A stretch of DNA of 64,000 nucleotides from VGJW01 sp035285595 (GCA_035285595.1 JAYKGV010000061.1:37222-101221), one strand, 5' to 3'. Counted from the stretch's first letter, positions 23,340 to 33,039 are shown. Translations and numbers: made by a program. Notes: generated by a model not told the origin, from the sequence alone.

Positions 23340-26300
23340 ATGGCGGGGGATCCCGTCCGCGGCACGGGAACGCCGGCGCCCGCTCCGGTCGTCTCCGGGC
23401 CTTGGTCCCGACGCTACTTCGTGGCGGTCACTTCGGTCGGCTGGTTGCTCGCCGCGGGCTTCCTCGCGGATCTCATCTGGAAGGGCGAGGCCCTGCGGGC
23501 TCTTTCCGAACCGCTCCTTCTGCTGTTTCTCGCGCTCGGCCTGTTCTCCGAGTCCTTCCAGATTTCGTTGCCACGCGGAGGGCGCATGTCACCCTCTTTC
23601 GCCGTCTTCTTTTCCTGTTTGCTCGAACACGGGCCCTTTCCCACGCTGCTGGTGATTTTCGCTGGTGGATTAGGGGCGGCGCTGTTCCAGGCACGTCCGC
23701 TCGCGGCCGGACTCTTCAACACGGCGCAGTACGTCCTTGCGACCGTGGGAGCTCATCTCGTGCTGACGGCCGGGGGTCATGTCCCCGCCGCCTGGCAGGC
23801 GACCTCGCCGGGGGTGTTCGCGGTCGCCGCGCTCGTTTTCGTGGGGCTGAACGCCGTGCTGGTCGACGGTTACTTCGCCATCGAGCGGCGCCAATCCCTG
23901 TGGACCTTGCTTTGGCGCGACGATCGCTGGGAGTTCATCTTCACCTTGCTTCAGGCACCCATCGCCATCATGGTGCCGTGGCTTCTCCACACCTACGCCT
24001 GGCAGGTTTCCGCGTTGGTGCTCGTGCCGTTTCTCGCTTCGACGATCCTGTTCCTGCAGGTCATCCGAAGCCGACAGATCCGTCGTGAGTTGGCCGAACG
24101 CAATACGTCGCTCGCCGAGGCGGTCGAAGGGTTGGATCGCACCAATCGGCAGCTGGCCCGGACCAACGAAGACCTCGATGCAGCCAATCATCAGCTGGCC
24201 CGGACGATTTCCGATCTCGACGGGGCCAATCGTGAACTTCGCGTCCTTCACGGAGTAGCTTCGGCCATCTCGGGCAGTACGGACCTTGCGGAGACCTTGC
24301 GCGAGATCGGTGCAGGCATTCGTCAGGTTTTCGATCCCGGCGCCTGCCTGCTAATCCTTGGCGACAAGGAGAGTGGCGAGCTTGCGCCTGTCGATCTCGA
24401 CGGTCTTACACCTGCGGAAGGCACGCTCCCCGAAGGCTGGGTCCTGCGCGTGGCCAACTTGGTACAAGCCCGCGAGGATGTTCTTCTGATCGAGGACCTG
24501 CGAGAGAGTGAGCTCGGTGAAGGGTTACCTCCGGGTATGCACGCGAGTTTGTTGGCCGCTCCGATCCGGACCGACGAGGGATTTGCCGGGCTTCTTTGTC
24601 TCCTCGACCCAGAGCCGGCGGCATTTTCCCCGCGCGAGGGCGAATTGCTGGCTACACTGGCCGCCCACGCGACTTTTGCGATCCGCAAGGCTCAGCTCTA
24701 CCAAGCCACCCAGTTGCTGGCGATCACGGATGGCCTGACGGGTGTCTACAACCGGCGTTATCTTCAACGACAGCTTGAGTCTGAACTGCGACGTGCCTCC
24801 CGCCTCGGCCATGGCACCAGTGTCGTGTTGCTGGACGTCGATTTTTTCAAGGCCTTCAACGACTCCCATGGTCATCTCCTGGGCGACCAGGTCCTGCGTT
24901 CCCTCGCCCAGGTCTTGCGGGATTCGGTGCGAGAAACGGACGTGGTGGCACGCTACGGAGGCGAGGAGTTCGCCGTCATCCTTCCGGAGACTCCCCTGGA
25001 AGCGGCGATGGCCGTGGTGGCCAGATTCCGCACCCGCCTTCGCCAGCATCCTTTCTGGGGGCGCAGCCAGACCCCCGTGCAGGTGACGGTCAGCATCGGC
25101 CTCTCCCACCACGTCACCAGTCGGACCACCGCCGACGAGCTGCTCGACCGGGCTGACCAGGCTCTTTACGCGGCCAAGCACGGAGGACGAGACAGAGTCT
25201 TCGGGTGGGACTCCGAAGCCGAATCGCCGCTTCAGATGGCGTCTCCCGAGGCTGGCTCCCAGCCTCGCCAGCCCATACGGCAGTCGGCGGTTCTGGACAG
25301 GGGCCGCTGGGCCTCTTGGCTGGCCGAAGGCGTGGCGCCCGCTGCCCAGCGTTGCAGCCAAGCCATGCGGTTGTGCGGGGCGGTCGGCCAGATGGAAAAC
25401 ACGGCGGAAGTCCTGGCAGGTCAGGCACGCCAGCTCCTGCTTCTCCGTCTCGAAGCCGGGGCAGCGGAAGCAGGTGATCCCGAAGAGGCCGTTGCCTTCT
25501 ATCAGGCGCTTCGGGCGGAGGCGGTGGGTTGGTTGACGGCGGGCATCTCCTTGACTCAGGCCGAGAACGTCATCTTGGTGCTGCTGGGAGCTTTCCAGGA
25601 GCACGTCCGGCACGGGCCCTTTTCCCCGCAGGACAAGTTGATCGTCCTGTCTGGTCTGGAATGGCTCTCCCGGCAATCCATGCTGGCCCTGTCTCTTGTC
25701 TGGCATGAGAGCTACCAGCAGGCCAACAGGGATCTCCTGTTGCTCGAGCGGATGGATCGGGTGACCGGTGGTCTGGATCCGTGGCTCGAACAAGCTCTGG
25801 ACGTCTTGCGCGAGGCCTTCGGGGGCTTGCCTGTCCTGCTCATGGCACGCGAGCCGGACGGCATGGTCCTCCGGGCCCGTTCGGGCGGAGACGGCGTCTG
25901 GCGCGTGCCCGCCGATGTGACCTGGCCCGAAGGCCTGGCCACGGCCGACGCGGCGTTCACGGTGTCCGCACCTTTCGGTGTCGGCGAGGAGGCCCGTGGG
26001 GAACTGATGCCCCAGGCTCTCGTTCTTCCCCTTCGTCACGAAGGTCAGCTGCTGGGGGCCGTGCTCGTGGGTTTGCGCGAGGGACGCAGGGTTGGCTCCC
26101 GTGAACGTCGCCTTGCGAGGACCGTCGCGGGTCGGGTGGCGTCGGCGCTCGGGCGCGCCCTGCTCGAGGAGCGGCGACACGAAGCCTACCTTTCCGCCAT
26201 CGGCGAGTTGGTGGGAAGTCTGGAGGCTCAGGACGGCTACGAGCAGGGGCATGCCCATTTCCTCGAGCACCTCACGGCTGAGATGGGTCGGCGGCTCGGC

Positions 26301-26783
26301 CTGCCGGATGGTGATCTCGAGGCGCTTGCCCTGGCCTCCCGCTTTCATGACCTCGGCAAGGTGGCGGTGCCTCCGCAAGTTCTCCACAAGCCGGGTACCC
26401 TCACCCCCGAAGAACGGGCTGTCGTGGAGGTCCATCCGGAGGTGGGTGCACGCCTGCTGGCCCCCGTGGCCCGTCAGCCCGCTGCTGTCGCGGCCATCCG
26501 TCACCACCACGAGCGCTTCGACGGCACGGGATACCCCGCGGGTCTCGCAGGCGAGCAGATCCCCTTGCTGGCGAGAATCCTGGCCGTGGCCGAGGCCTGG
26601 GATGGCATGACGTCTCCCAAGGCTTGGCGACCCGCCTTGCCCCCCGACCTTGCCCTGGCCGACATGCGAACGTCGGGACATTTCGATCCGGCGCTCCTCG
26701 ATGCCTTGGCGGGGATGCTCGACGCCGGGGCGCTGATCCGGCACGGACGTTTGCCGCTGACGGGGTCTGCCCCTGTCTGTTAG
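23340..26783 (+). CDS. Membrane GAF-GGDEF-GAF-HD-GYP c-di-GMP enzyme
   Basis: A 1147-residue signalling protein. Order: about six to seven membrane helices (25-240), a repeated coiled coil (RTNRQLARTNEDLDAANHQ, 250-300), a GAF-like domain (300-455), a GGDEF cyclase with ITDGLTGVYNRRY and YGGEEF (about 540) preceded by the RETD inhibitory site at correct spacing, a helical region (650-800), a second GAF-like domain (805-940), and an HD-GYP phosphodiesterase (945-1147) with RFHDLGK (about 1003) and HHERFDGTGYP. The usual VAD of the last metal motif is VAE (ILAVAEAWDGMTS). It should both make and break c-di-GMP. Confidence 0.93.
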   Translation: MAGDPVRGTGTPAPAPVVSGPWSRRYFVAVTSVGWLLAAGFLADLIWKGEALRALSEPLLLLFLALGLFSESFQISLPRGGRMSPSFAVFFSCLLEHGPFPTLLVIFAGGLGAALFQARPLAAGLFNTAQYVLATVGAHLVLTAGGHVPAAWQATSPGVFAVAALVFVGLNAVLVDGYFAIERRQSLWTLLWRDDRWEFIFTLLQAPIAIMVPWLLHTYAWQVSALVLVPFLASTILFLQVIRSRQIRRELAERNTSLAEAVEGLDRTNRQLARTNEDLDAANHQLARTISDLDGANRELRVLHGVASAISGSTDLAETLREIGAGIRQVFDPGACLLILGDKESGELAPVDLDGLTPAEGTLPEGWVLRVANLVQAREDVLLIEDLRESELGEGLPPGMHASLLAAPIRTDEGFAGLLCLLDPEPAAFSPREGELLATLAAHATFAIRKAQLYQATQLLAITDGLTGVYNRRYLQRQLESELRRASRLGHGTSVVLLDVDFFKAFNDSHGHLLGDQVLRSLAQVLRDSVRETDVVARYGGEEFAVILPETPLEAAMAVVARFRTRLRQHPFWGRSQTPVQVTVSIGLSHHVTSRTTADELLDRADQALYAAKHGGRDRVFGWDSEAESPLQMASPEAGSQPRQPIRQSAVLDRGRWASWLAEGVAPAAQRCSQAMRLCGAVGQMENTAEVLAGQARQLLLLRLEAGAAEAGDPEEAVAFYQALRAEAVGWLTAGISLTQAENVILVLLGAFQEHVRHGPFSPQDKLIVLSGLEWLSRQSMLALSLVWHESYQQANRDLLLLERMDRVTGGLDPWLEQALDVLREAFGGLPVLLMAREPDGMVLRARSGGDGVWRVPADVTWPEGLATADAAFTVSAPFGVGEEARGELMPQALVLPLRHEGQLLGAVLVGLREGRRVGSRERRLARTVAGRVASALGRALLEERRHEAYLSAIGELVGSLEAQDGYEQGHAHFLEHLTAEMGRRLGLPDGDLEALALASRFHDLGKVAVPPQVLHKPGTLTPEERAVVEVHPEVGARLLAPVARQPAAVAAIRHHHERFDGTGYPAGLAGEQIPLLARILAVAEAWDGMTSPKAWRPALPPDLALADMRTSGHFDPALLDALAGMLDAGALIRHGRLPLTGSAPVC

Positions 26784-26786
26784 GAT
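26757..26786 (+). promoter_or_regulatory. Predicted promoter of the beta-propeller lipoprotein gene
   Basis: CTGACG (26757-26762), 18 bases, TAGGAT (26781-26786). It lies across the end of the preceding gene and leaves a leader of roughly 15 bases carrying GGAGG. Confidence 0.4.
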
Positions 26787-26807
26787 AGGCGCCTGGAGGT
26801 GGCTTCC

Positions 26808-28022
26808 TTGCCCCGACTGACACCCTTGTTCCACGCGATCCCCTTTGTGGTCGCGACGGCGCTGCTGGCTGGTTGTTTTCGCGGGACCGACCCCACCGGT
26901 CCCGGGGCCGGTGGCGCCCCTACGCTACGCGCCTATGTGTCCACCGGGAGCTCCGATGAGGTGGCGGTGATCGACACGGTCCTGAGGCGACCCGCCACGG
27001 ACCCGATCAAGGTGCCAGGCTTCCCTTCCAGGATGGTGGTGGCTCCTCCCGCTACGGCCAACGAGAAGAGCAGGGAGCTGCTTTTTGTCCTCTGCCGAAA
27101 TACCAGCGGGTCGGTGGCCTTCGTCAACCGGCGTAGCAACAATGTTGAGGCGACGGTCCAGGCTGGCATCAACCCCACGGATCTTGCCGTGACGTCAGAT
27201 GGGGCCTATGTCTATGTGGTCAGTCCGGAGGAGCGGCGCTTGCGGCGCATCGATGTCGAGAGCCGGCAGGTCGACAGGGAGGAAACCTTGCCCGAGGACT
27301 TCGAGCCGGTCTCCGTGGCTGTGCGCAACTTCCGGCAGGCAGCCCCGGACGCGAGGGGTCGTTATCCCCATGCGGTCCTGGTCTTGTCCCGCAAGCCTGT
27401 GCTCACGACGACCGGCGCGTCGGCGAGTGTCAAGGTGGCACGCATGGCGGTCTTCAACGTAGCTGGGACCAACGTGGCCCGAACGGGACAGTTGCTTGAT
27501 GTCGGGCTAGGGCGGGACCCCCAGCAGCCCTCTCGTGTGATGGTGTGGGAAGATGCCGCAGGGACGTCGGCCTTCGCTCACGTGGTCGACTTTTCCAACG
27601 GTCAGTGGATGTCGGTTAGAGATCTGTCGGCTTGGCAGCCTGGCAACCTGCCCGTCCAGCAGGAGACGGTCGTCATCCTTTCCGCAACGGGCGGCGTGGG
27701 CGGTATCGCTCTCGACTCCAATGGCTGGCAGTATCTCAGCTACCCTGCCGAGGGTGGCATCATGGCCATCCAGCCTCGAGGTCAGAGTGGCAACCTGACA
27801 CGGTTCTCCCCGGTGGGAAGTTTCGTGCCCACGGCTCTGGCCGTCAACGGTGACAACTCGGAGCTCTGGGCGGTCTCGCCGGGCAGAGGAAAGGTCGTGG
27901 CGTGGGATCTCGTGCCCACGGGAGGATTGGGTGCGAACTCCGGTTCCGTGCTCTTCAGTCTGCTTGCCGGTGCGGCGCCCGTGCCTGAGGATGTGGTGTT
28001 GGCGCCCGGCATCGGCCGCTAG
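26808..28022 (+). CDS. YVTN-type beta-propeller lipoprotein
   Basis: TTG 26808 is preferred over GTG 26799 because GGAGG (26795-26799) is 8 bases before the TTG and overlaps the GTG. The 404-residue product has a signal with lipobox LLAGC (Cys near residue 22) and then repeated blades of the YVTN kind (AYVSTGSSDEVAVIDTV, PTDLAVTSDGAYVYVVSPEE, FVPTALAVNGDNSELWAVSPG). Such propellers act as surface scaffolds or binding proteins; no ligand can be inferred. It lies 8 bases before rimO. Confidence 0.8.
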   Translation: MPRLTPLFHAIPFVVATALLAGCFRGTDPTGPGAGGAPTLRAYVSTGSSDEVAVIDTVLRRPATDPIKVPGFPSRMVVAPPATANEKSRELLFVLCRNTSGSVAFVNRRSNNVEATVQAGINPTDLAVTSDGAYVYVVSPEERRLRRIDVESRQVDREETLPEDFEPVSVAVRNFRQAAPDARGRYPHAVLVLSRKPVLTTTGASASVKVARMAVFNVAGTNVARTGQLLDVGLGRDPQQPSRVMVWEDAAGTSAFAHVVDFSNGQWMSVRDLSAWQPGNLPVQQETVVILSATGGVGGIALDSNGWQYLSYPAEGGIMAIQPRGQSGNLTRFSPVGSFVPTALAVNGDNSELWAVSPGRGKVVAWDLVPTGGLGANSGSVLFSLLAGAAPVPEDVVLAPGIGR

Positions 28023-28030
28023 GAGGTTTC

Positions 28031-29347
28031 ATGACCCGTCGTGTCGGCATGGTCAGCCTTGGCTGTTCCAAGAACACCGTCGATTCCGAGAACATGCTGG
28101 GTTTGCTCACGGAAGCCGGTTATGAGGTGGTCGGGGACGAGAAGACGGCAGATGTCGTCATCGTCAATACGTGTTCCTTCGTCGGTGATGCCACCAAGGA
28201 GTCGGTCCGGACCATTCTCGAACTGGGTCAGGAAGGCAAGAGACTGGTCGTCGCGGGCTGTCTCGCTCAGCGGCATCAGGCCGAGCTACTTGAGGAGATG
28301 CCTGAAATTTCCGCGGTCATAGGCACGGGCGATTTCGGGGGCATTGCCGACGTGGTCCGTCGGGTGGATGCGGGTGAGCGGTTGCAGGGGGTGACGCCCG
28401 TTCCCGATGCGAAGACGGTCCTTGTCGATCTGCCCCGCCGTCTGACGGGCCTGGGCCCCTCCGCTTACCTCAAGATCGCCGAGGGTTGCGATCACGTCTG
28501 CACCTTCTGCATCATCCCCCAGTTTCGCGGCAGGTACGTCTCTCGCGAAAAACCCTCGATCCTGGCAGAAGCCCGACGCCTCGTGGATCAAGGTGTGCGT
28601 GAGATTGTTCTCATCGCCGAGGACACCACTCGTTATGGCCAGAAGGAGACGGGGCAGTTCCGTCTGCCGCAGCTTCTCGAGGATCTGAGTGCCATCGAGG
28701 GCCTGCAGTGGATTCGCATTCTCTATGCCTATCCGAACTACATGACCCACGCGCTCCTCGAGGCCATCCGTGATCTGCCCAAGGTCCTGCCCTATCTGGA
28801 TGTGCCCTTGCAGCACACGCATCCGGAGATGCTTCGCGCCATGAAGCGCCCGCGGCACGAGCCTCCTGCCGAGCTGATAGCTCGCATGCGCTCCATCGTG
28901 CCAGACATCGTCCTTCGCACCACGTTCATCACGGGCTTTCCTGGAGAGACCGAGGAGCACGCAAGCCATGTCCTCGATTTCGTCGAACAGGCCCGACTCG
29001 ATCACGTGGGTGCGTTCGCCTATTCACCGGAAAAGGGCACGCCGGGCGCCACCATGAAGCCCGTCGTACCCAAGCGTGTGCGTGAGCAGAGGCGCAGAGG
29101 GATCATGGAAGTTCAGCAGAGGATCTCGCTGGCTCACCACGAGGCTCTGGTGGGCAAGACCCTCGACGTCCTGATCGAGGGTCTGGACGAGGCCCGTGGC
29201 CACTGGGTGGGCCGCTCCCATCGCGATGCCCCCGAGATCGATGGCCTGACCTTCGTGACTTCCGACCGTGAGCTGGAACTCGGTTCCATCGTGTCGGTCC
29301 GCGTGACGTCCGCTGCTCCCTACGATTTCCATGGCGTTGCCCTCTGA
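28031..29347 (+). CDS. rimO: Ribosomal protein S12 methylthiotransferase
   Basis: The 438-residue radical-SAM protein has an N-terminal UPF0004 domain with three cysteines (SLGCSKN, NTCSF, AGCLAQR), the radical-SAM CDHVCTFC motif (about residue 155), and a C-terminal TRAM domain. The opening VSLGCSKNTVDSE and IPQFRGRYVSREKPSI fit RimO rather than MiaB. It adds a methylthio group to an Asp of ribosomal protein S12. AGGAGG precedes the ATG. Its end overlaps pgsA by 17 bases. Confidence 0.95.
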   Translation: MTRRVGMVSLGCSKNTVDSENMLGLLTEAGYEVVGDEKTADVVIVNTCSFVGDATKESVRTILELGQEGKRLVVAGCLAQRHQAELLEEMPEISAVIGTGDFGGIADVVRRVDAGERLQGVTPVPDAKTVLVDLPRRLTGLGPSAYLKIAEGCDHVCTFCIIPQFRGRYVSREKPSILAEARRLVDQGVREIVLIAEDTTRYGQKETGQFRLPQLLEDLSAIEGLQWIRILYAYPNYMTHALLEAIRDLPKVLPYLDVPLQHTHPEMLRAMKRPRHEPPAELIARMRSIVPDIVLRTTFITGFPGETEEHASHVLDFVEQARLDHVGAFAYSPEKGTPGATMKPVVPKRVREQRRRGIMEVQQRISLAHHEALVGKTLDVLIEGLDEARGHWVGRSHRDAPEIDGLTFVTSDRELELGSIVSVRVTSAAPYDFHGVAL

Positions 29348-29930
29348 GTCCGGGTCGGTCGGACCTCTCCGTCGAGCGCCTTCTCCGCTGACGCTCGCCA
29401 CGTGGGTTACGCTGTTCAGGTTCGTGTTGATTCCGCCCATCGTGTTTGCCATGGGCTGGGCGCCCACCCAGACCGGACGATGGGAGTCCTGGGTGCCGCT
29501 CGGACTTTTCAGCCTGGCGGCCGCCTCGGATTGGATGGACGGTTTGCTCGCTCGAAAGATGGGACAGACCTCGGCCATGGGAGCCTGGCTCGATCCCTTG
29601 GCTGACAAGGTGCTCGTGGCGGCTTGCCTCGTGGCGTTTGTCGAGATGGGCCGTATCCCGGGCTGGAGCGTGAGTCTGGTGCTTGCCCGCGAGTTCGTCG
29701 CGACGGGACTGCGGATCGTCTTGGCCGACATGGGTCAGGGCATCCGTCCGGCCGCGTGGTCGGGGAAAGCCAAGGCGATTGCCCAGATGTGTTCTATCTC
29801 CGCCTTCCTTGTGCCGTGGCCCGGTCTTGACCCGTGGGCCCACGGTCTTTACGCCATGGCGGTCCTGCTGACTGTTTGGTCGGGAGTCGCCATGATCTGG
29901 CAGACCCGTGCCATCTGGAGGAGTGCATGA
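29331..29930 (+). CDS. pgsA: CDP-diacylglycerol-glycerol-3-phosphate phosphatidyltransferase
   Basis: The 199-residue integral membrane protein has the CDP-alcohol phosphotransferase signature DWMDGLLAR followed at the right spacing by GAWLDPLADK. TLATWVTLFRFVLIPP at the start is typical of PgsA. It makes phosphatidylglycerophosphate, the precursor of phosphatidylglycerol; a YqeG-like phosphatase that could act on the product is encoded at 14.1 kb. Confidence 0.93.
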   Translation: MALPSESGSVGPLRRAPSPLTLATWVTLFRFVLIPPIVFAMGWAPTQTGRWESWVPLGLFSLAAASDWMDGLLARKMGQTSAMGAWLDPLADKVLVAACLVAFVEMGRIPGWSVSLVLAREFVATGLRIVLADMGQGIRPAAWSGKAKAIAQMCSISAFLVPWPGLDPWAHGLYAMAVLLTVWSGVAMIWQTRAIWRSA

Positions 29931-30577
29931 CCTTGTCGTCAGACCCCTTGGTTCATGAGCTGGACCACCCGCTGGTCCATACCGCCGTGGCCGAGTTGCG
30001 CGCGCGTGAAACCACCGTGCCGCGTTTCCGTCAAAGGGCGAGGGAGCTGGCGAAGTTCCTCATTCTGGAGGCGACTCGTGATTTGCCGACGACCGAGATC
30101 GAGGTCAGGACTCCGTTGGCTGTGGCGAAAGGCCGGACGATTGGCGATCTTCCCATCGTCATCGCACCCATCTTGCGCGCGGGCCTGGCTTTGGTCGAAC
30201 CCGCGATGGAGCTGCTGCCCGAGGCCGAGGTTCGGCACATTGGTTTGTACCGTGACGAGGAAAGGCTTGAACCCGTCACGTACTACGCAAAGCTGCCTGA
30301 CCAATTCCCCCCCGAGACTCTGGTGCTGGTGATCGACCCCATGCTGGCGACTGGTGGATCCGCATCTGCCACGATGGATCTGTTCCGTGACCGAGGAGTG
30401 ACGCAGCTCAAGTTCCTCTGTCTGATCGCCAGTCCCGAAGGGGTGGCGCGCTTGCGTGCCGATCATCCCACGGTGCCCATCTACACCGTCTGCATTGATG
30501 AGGGTCTTGATCCTCGTGGCTATATCATGCCGGGCTTGGGCGATGCGGGAGACCGGACGTTCGGCACCCACAGATGA
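29927..30577 (+). CDS. upp: Uracil phosphoribosyltransferase
   Basis: The 216-residue protein contains VHTAVAELRARETT at the start, the PRPP loop VIDPMLATGGSA and the uracil-binding end GYIMPGLGDAGDRTFGT. It forms UMP from uracil and PRPP. The ATG overlaps the pgsA stop (ATGA), and its own end overlaps cinA by 4 bases. Confidence 0.96.
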   Translation: MTLSSDPLVHELDHPLVHTAVAELRARETTVPRFRQRARELAKFLILEATRDLPTTEIEVRTPLAVAKGRTIGDLPIVIAPILRAGLALVEPAMELLPEAEVRHIGLYRDEERLEPVTYYAKLPDQFPPETLVLVIDPMLATGGSASATMDLFRDRGVTQLKFLCLIASPEGVARLRADHPTVPIYTVCIDEGLDPRGYIMPGLGDAGDRTFGTHR

Positions 30578-31821
30578 AGGTCGCTTTTCTTGCCGTCGGG
30601 GACGAGTTGCTGACCGGCCGACTTTCTGACCAGCACTTGCCCAGAGTGGGGCGCGACCTGGCTGCCCGGGGATACTTTCTGGTTCGTTCCGGCTTGGTGC
30701 CCGATCGCGAGGAGGACATCGTCCAGGCGCTGGATGAAGCCGCGGCGGCGGGACATGAGGTGCTGTTGGTGACGGGGGGCCTCGGCCCGACTCCCGATGA
30801 CGTGACCCGCCAGGCGATCGGCCGTTGGGCGGGTGTCCCATTGGATCGGGATATGGGGGCAGCCGAAGACATCCGCAAGCGTCTGCGGGCACGCGGCCGC
30901 GAGGCAACCGCGGTGGACTTGCTTCAGGCGATGGTGCCGCGGGGGGCCGAGTGTCTGTCCAATCCTGTGGGTACGGCCTGTGGTTTCCGTCTTGCCCTTT
31001 CCGGTCGTCCCGAACTCTGGGTCCTTCCCGGAGTACCTGGTGAGTTCCGACGGATGTGGCAAGAGCTGGTCCTGCCACGTCTGGCAGGTCCGGGCGGGGG
31101 GGCGGGAGCGCTGGCCGTCCTGAGGACTTCCGGGGCGGGGGAGCGCGAGATCGCCGACATGCTTGCCGAACTCGGATCTCGCACCGGTGTCCGTTTGGGG
31201 ACCTATGCGGGAGAGGGTGAGGTGGAGGTTCATCTCGCTCTCAGGGATCCCGGAGGTCCCGAGGTCTCGCAACATCTGTCCCAGCTTGTCCTTGAGGCGA
31301 CAGATTGCCTCGGGGATCTGCTCCATGGTCACGGGGAAGATACGCTCGCGGATGCCGTGGCGCGGCGGCTGCTGGCGCGCGGCGAGAACCTCGCGACGGC
31401 AGAGAGTGTGACAGGCGGGCTGCTGGCCAGTTTGCTGACGGACGTTCCGGGTAGTTCTCGCTGGTTTCTCGGCGGTGCCGTGGCCTATTCCGTCGCCCAC
31501 AAGGTCGATCAGCTTGGTCTTTCGGCTGAACTGGTCGCCCGGGAGGGCCATGTGAGTCCTGTCGTCAGCCTCGAGATGGCCAGAAGGACGAGAATCCTGC
31601 ATCAGGCCACCTGGGGACTCGCCAGCACGGGCTGGGCCGGTCCGTCGGCCGGAAAACCCGGTGAGGTGCCTGGTCGGGTTCATCTCGCCTGGGTCGGCCC
31701 CGGGAACGTGACCCGAACCTGGACGCTGGACTTTCCCGGTAGCGATCGCTCTGTGGTGAAATTGCGTGCGGCCAAGGCCGCCTTGCGTGGATTGTGGCTG
31801 GCTCTGGGTGAGCAGGGATGA
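30574..31821 (+). CDS. cinA: CinA: MoaB-like domain plus NMN amidohydrolase
   Basis: The 415-residue protein has an N-terminal MoCF/MoaB-like domain (GDELLTGRLSDQHL, TGGLGPTPDDVTRQAI) and a C-terminal PncC domain with ATAESVTGG carrying the catalytic Ser, followed by SSRWFLGGAVAYS and GWAGPSAGKPGEVPGRV. Full-length two-domain CinA acts on ADP-ribose and nicotinamide mononucleotide in pyridine-nucleotide recycling and is often near competence genes. Confidence 0.95.
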   Translation: MKVAFLAVGDELLTGRLSDQHLPRVGRDLAARGYFLVRSGLVPDREEDIVQALDEAAAAGHEVLLVTGGLGPTPDDVTRQAIGRWAGVPLDRDMGAAEDIRKRLRARGREATAVDLLQAMVPRGAECLSNPVGTACGFRLALSGRPELWVLPGVPGEFRRMWQELVLPRLAGPGGGAGALAVLRTSGAGEREIADMLAELGSRTGVRLGTYAGEGEVEVHLALRDPGGPEVSQHLSQLVLEATDCLGDLLHGHGEDTLADAVARRLLARGENLATAESVTGGLLASLLTDVPGSSRWFLGGAVAYSVAHKVDQLGLSAELVAREGHVSPVVSLEMARRTRILHQATWGLASTGWAGPSAGKPGEVPGRVHLAWVGPGNVTRTWTLDFPGSDRSVVKLRAAKAALRGLWLALGEQG

Positions 31822-32477
31822 CAGGAGGCCGGCCTTGGCGTCCCAAGCCTGCCGAGCGTGCCCGCGTTGGCCGGATCTGGGAAACCCTTGCAGAGCTGTA
31901 TCCCGACGCCCGGACTGAACTCGAGTATCGCAACGCCTTCGAGTTGCTCTGTGCGGTCATGCTCTCCGCCCAGTGTACGGATGTGCGTGTCAATCTCGTC
32001 ACCCCCGGTCTTTTTGCACGATTTCCGGATGCGGATTCGCTGGCCCGTGCCGAGGTGGCCGAGGTGGCCGACCTCATCCGTTCGTGTGGTCTTTGGCCGG
32101 CCAAGTCGCGGAACCTCGTGGGGATGGCTCGCCAACTGCTCGAACGGCACGACGGGGCGGTTCCTCGGCGTCGCGAGGATCTCGAGGCCCTTCCCGGGGT
32201 CGGTCGTAAGACCGCCAATGTGGTTCTGGCGCAAGCCTTTGACCAGCCTGCCCTGGCGGTAGATACCCATGTGTTTCGTGTGGCGCGCCGTCTGGGACTT
32301 TCGCGCGCCTCGGACGTGCGGGGGGTGGAGGAGGATCTAGGTCGTCGTCTCGCACCTGAGTGTTGGGCGGAGGGACACCATTGGTTGATTCTTCATGGAC
32401 GGCGCGTCTGTATGTCGCGGCGACCGCGTTGTGCCATCTGTCCGCTGCGAGGGGACTGTCCGGGGGCGGAGGCGTGA
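31818..32477 (+). CDS. nth: Endonuclease III (DNA glycosylase/AP lyase)
   Basis: The 219-residue protein has AVMLSAQCTD, the helix-hairpin-helix LPGVGRKTANVV with the catalytic Lys, AVDTHVFRVARRLGL with the catalytic Asp, and a C-terminal iron-sulfur loop with four Cys in C-x6-C-x2-C-x5-C spacing. It removes oxidised pyrimidines. ATG 31818 overlaps cinA by 4 bases. Confidence 0.96.
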   Translation: MTGGRPWRPKPAERARVGRIWETLAELYPDARTELEYRNAFELLCAVMLSAQCTDVRVNLVTPGLFARFPDADSLARAEVAEVADLIRSCGLWPAKSRNLVGMARQLLERHDGAVPRRREDLEALPGVGRKTANVVLAQAFDQPALAVDTHVFRVARRLGLSRASDVRGVEEDLGRRLAPECWAEGHHWLILHGRRVCMSRRPRCAICPLRGDCPGAEA

Positions 32478-33025
32478 GTCGGTCGCGCTGGTCCTGGGGG
32501 CTCGTCGGTCTGTTGCTGCAGGCCGCTGAGCCTGCTGAGGCACGGATCGGACGGGATGTCGCACAGTTGGAGCGTTTCTTGAAGGGATTACCCCTTGCCT
32601 CGTTTCAGGACGTTCCAGGCATGGCCCCTGATCGGATGTGGGCTGGAAGGGTGGCGGGTCTGGTCGTGGCCGTAAGGGCACGGCCAGAATCGGGATTGCT
32701 TGAGGAAGAGGGCATCGAGGTCGAGTGGCCGGAGCGGGTCAAGGACCACGTCCCCCTGGGGATCATGGCGCGGTTGCTCACCGAGGCCACTGGGCTTCCC
32801 CACGGCGAAAGCATCAATTCCATGTTGCTGGGCATGCGGGATCGAATTCGTCACGGGGGCGTGCGAGTGCCAGCCATCGAGCTGCGCGGAACGCGTATCG
32901 AGCTCGAGTTGCTGGAGGAACCGCCGGTATCGCTGGCCGATGGTCTCGAGATTCATCCGGGAACCTTGTACTGGCGGGCCACGGTCCGAAAACTTTCGGT
33001 TCGCCCCCGTCGCCCCACGTCCTGA
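32474..33025 (+). CDS. Unknown protein with N-terminal signal-like segment
   Basis: GTG 32474 overlaps the nth stop (GTGA). The 183-residue protein begins with a short hydrophobic stretch (WGLVGLLLQAAEP) that may be a signal peptide cleaved near AEA-RI. The rest is mixed alpha/beta with an Arg/Glu-rich composition and no motif I recognise. It closes the rimO-pgsA-upp-cinA-nth run. Confidence 0.65.
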   Translation: MSRSRWSWGLVGLLLQAAEPAEARIGRDVAQLERFLKGLPLASFQDVPGMAPDRMWAGRVAGLVVAVRARPESGLLEEEGIEVEWPERVKDHVPLGIMARLLTEATGLPHGESINSMLLGMRDRIRHGGVRVPAIELRGTRIELELLEEPPVSLADGLEIHPGTLYWRATVRKLSVRPRRPTS

Positions 33026-33039
33026 AGGAGAGTGCCTCG

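Noticed and set aside
26799..26807. GTG 26799 as start of the beta-propeller lipoprotein
   Set aside because: The codon overlaps the GGAGG ribosome site; TTG 26808 has correct spacing.
24525..26834. Long open frame on the minus strand opposite the GGDEF/HD-GYP gene (769 codons)
   Set aside because: It is the antisense of a clear multi-domain protein. Its product is Gln/His/Arg-rich without domains, as expected from GC-rich codon bias read backwards.
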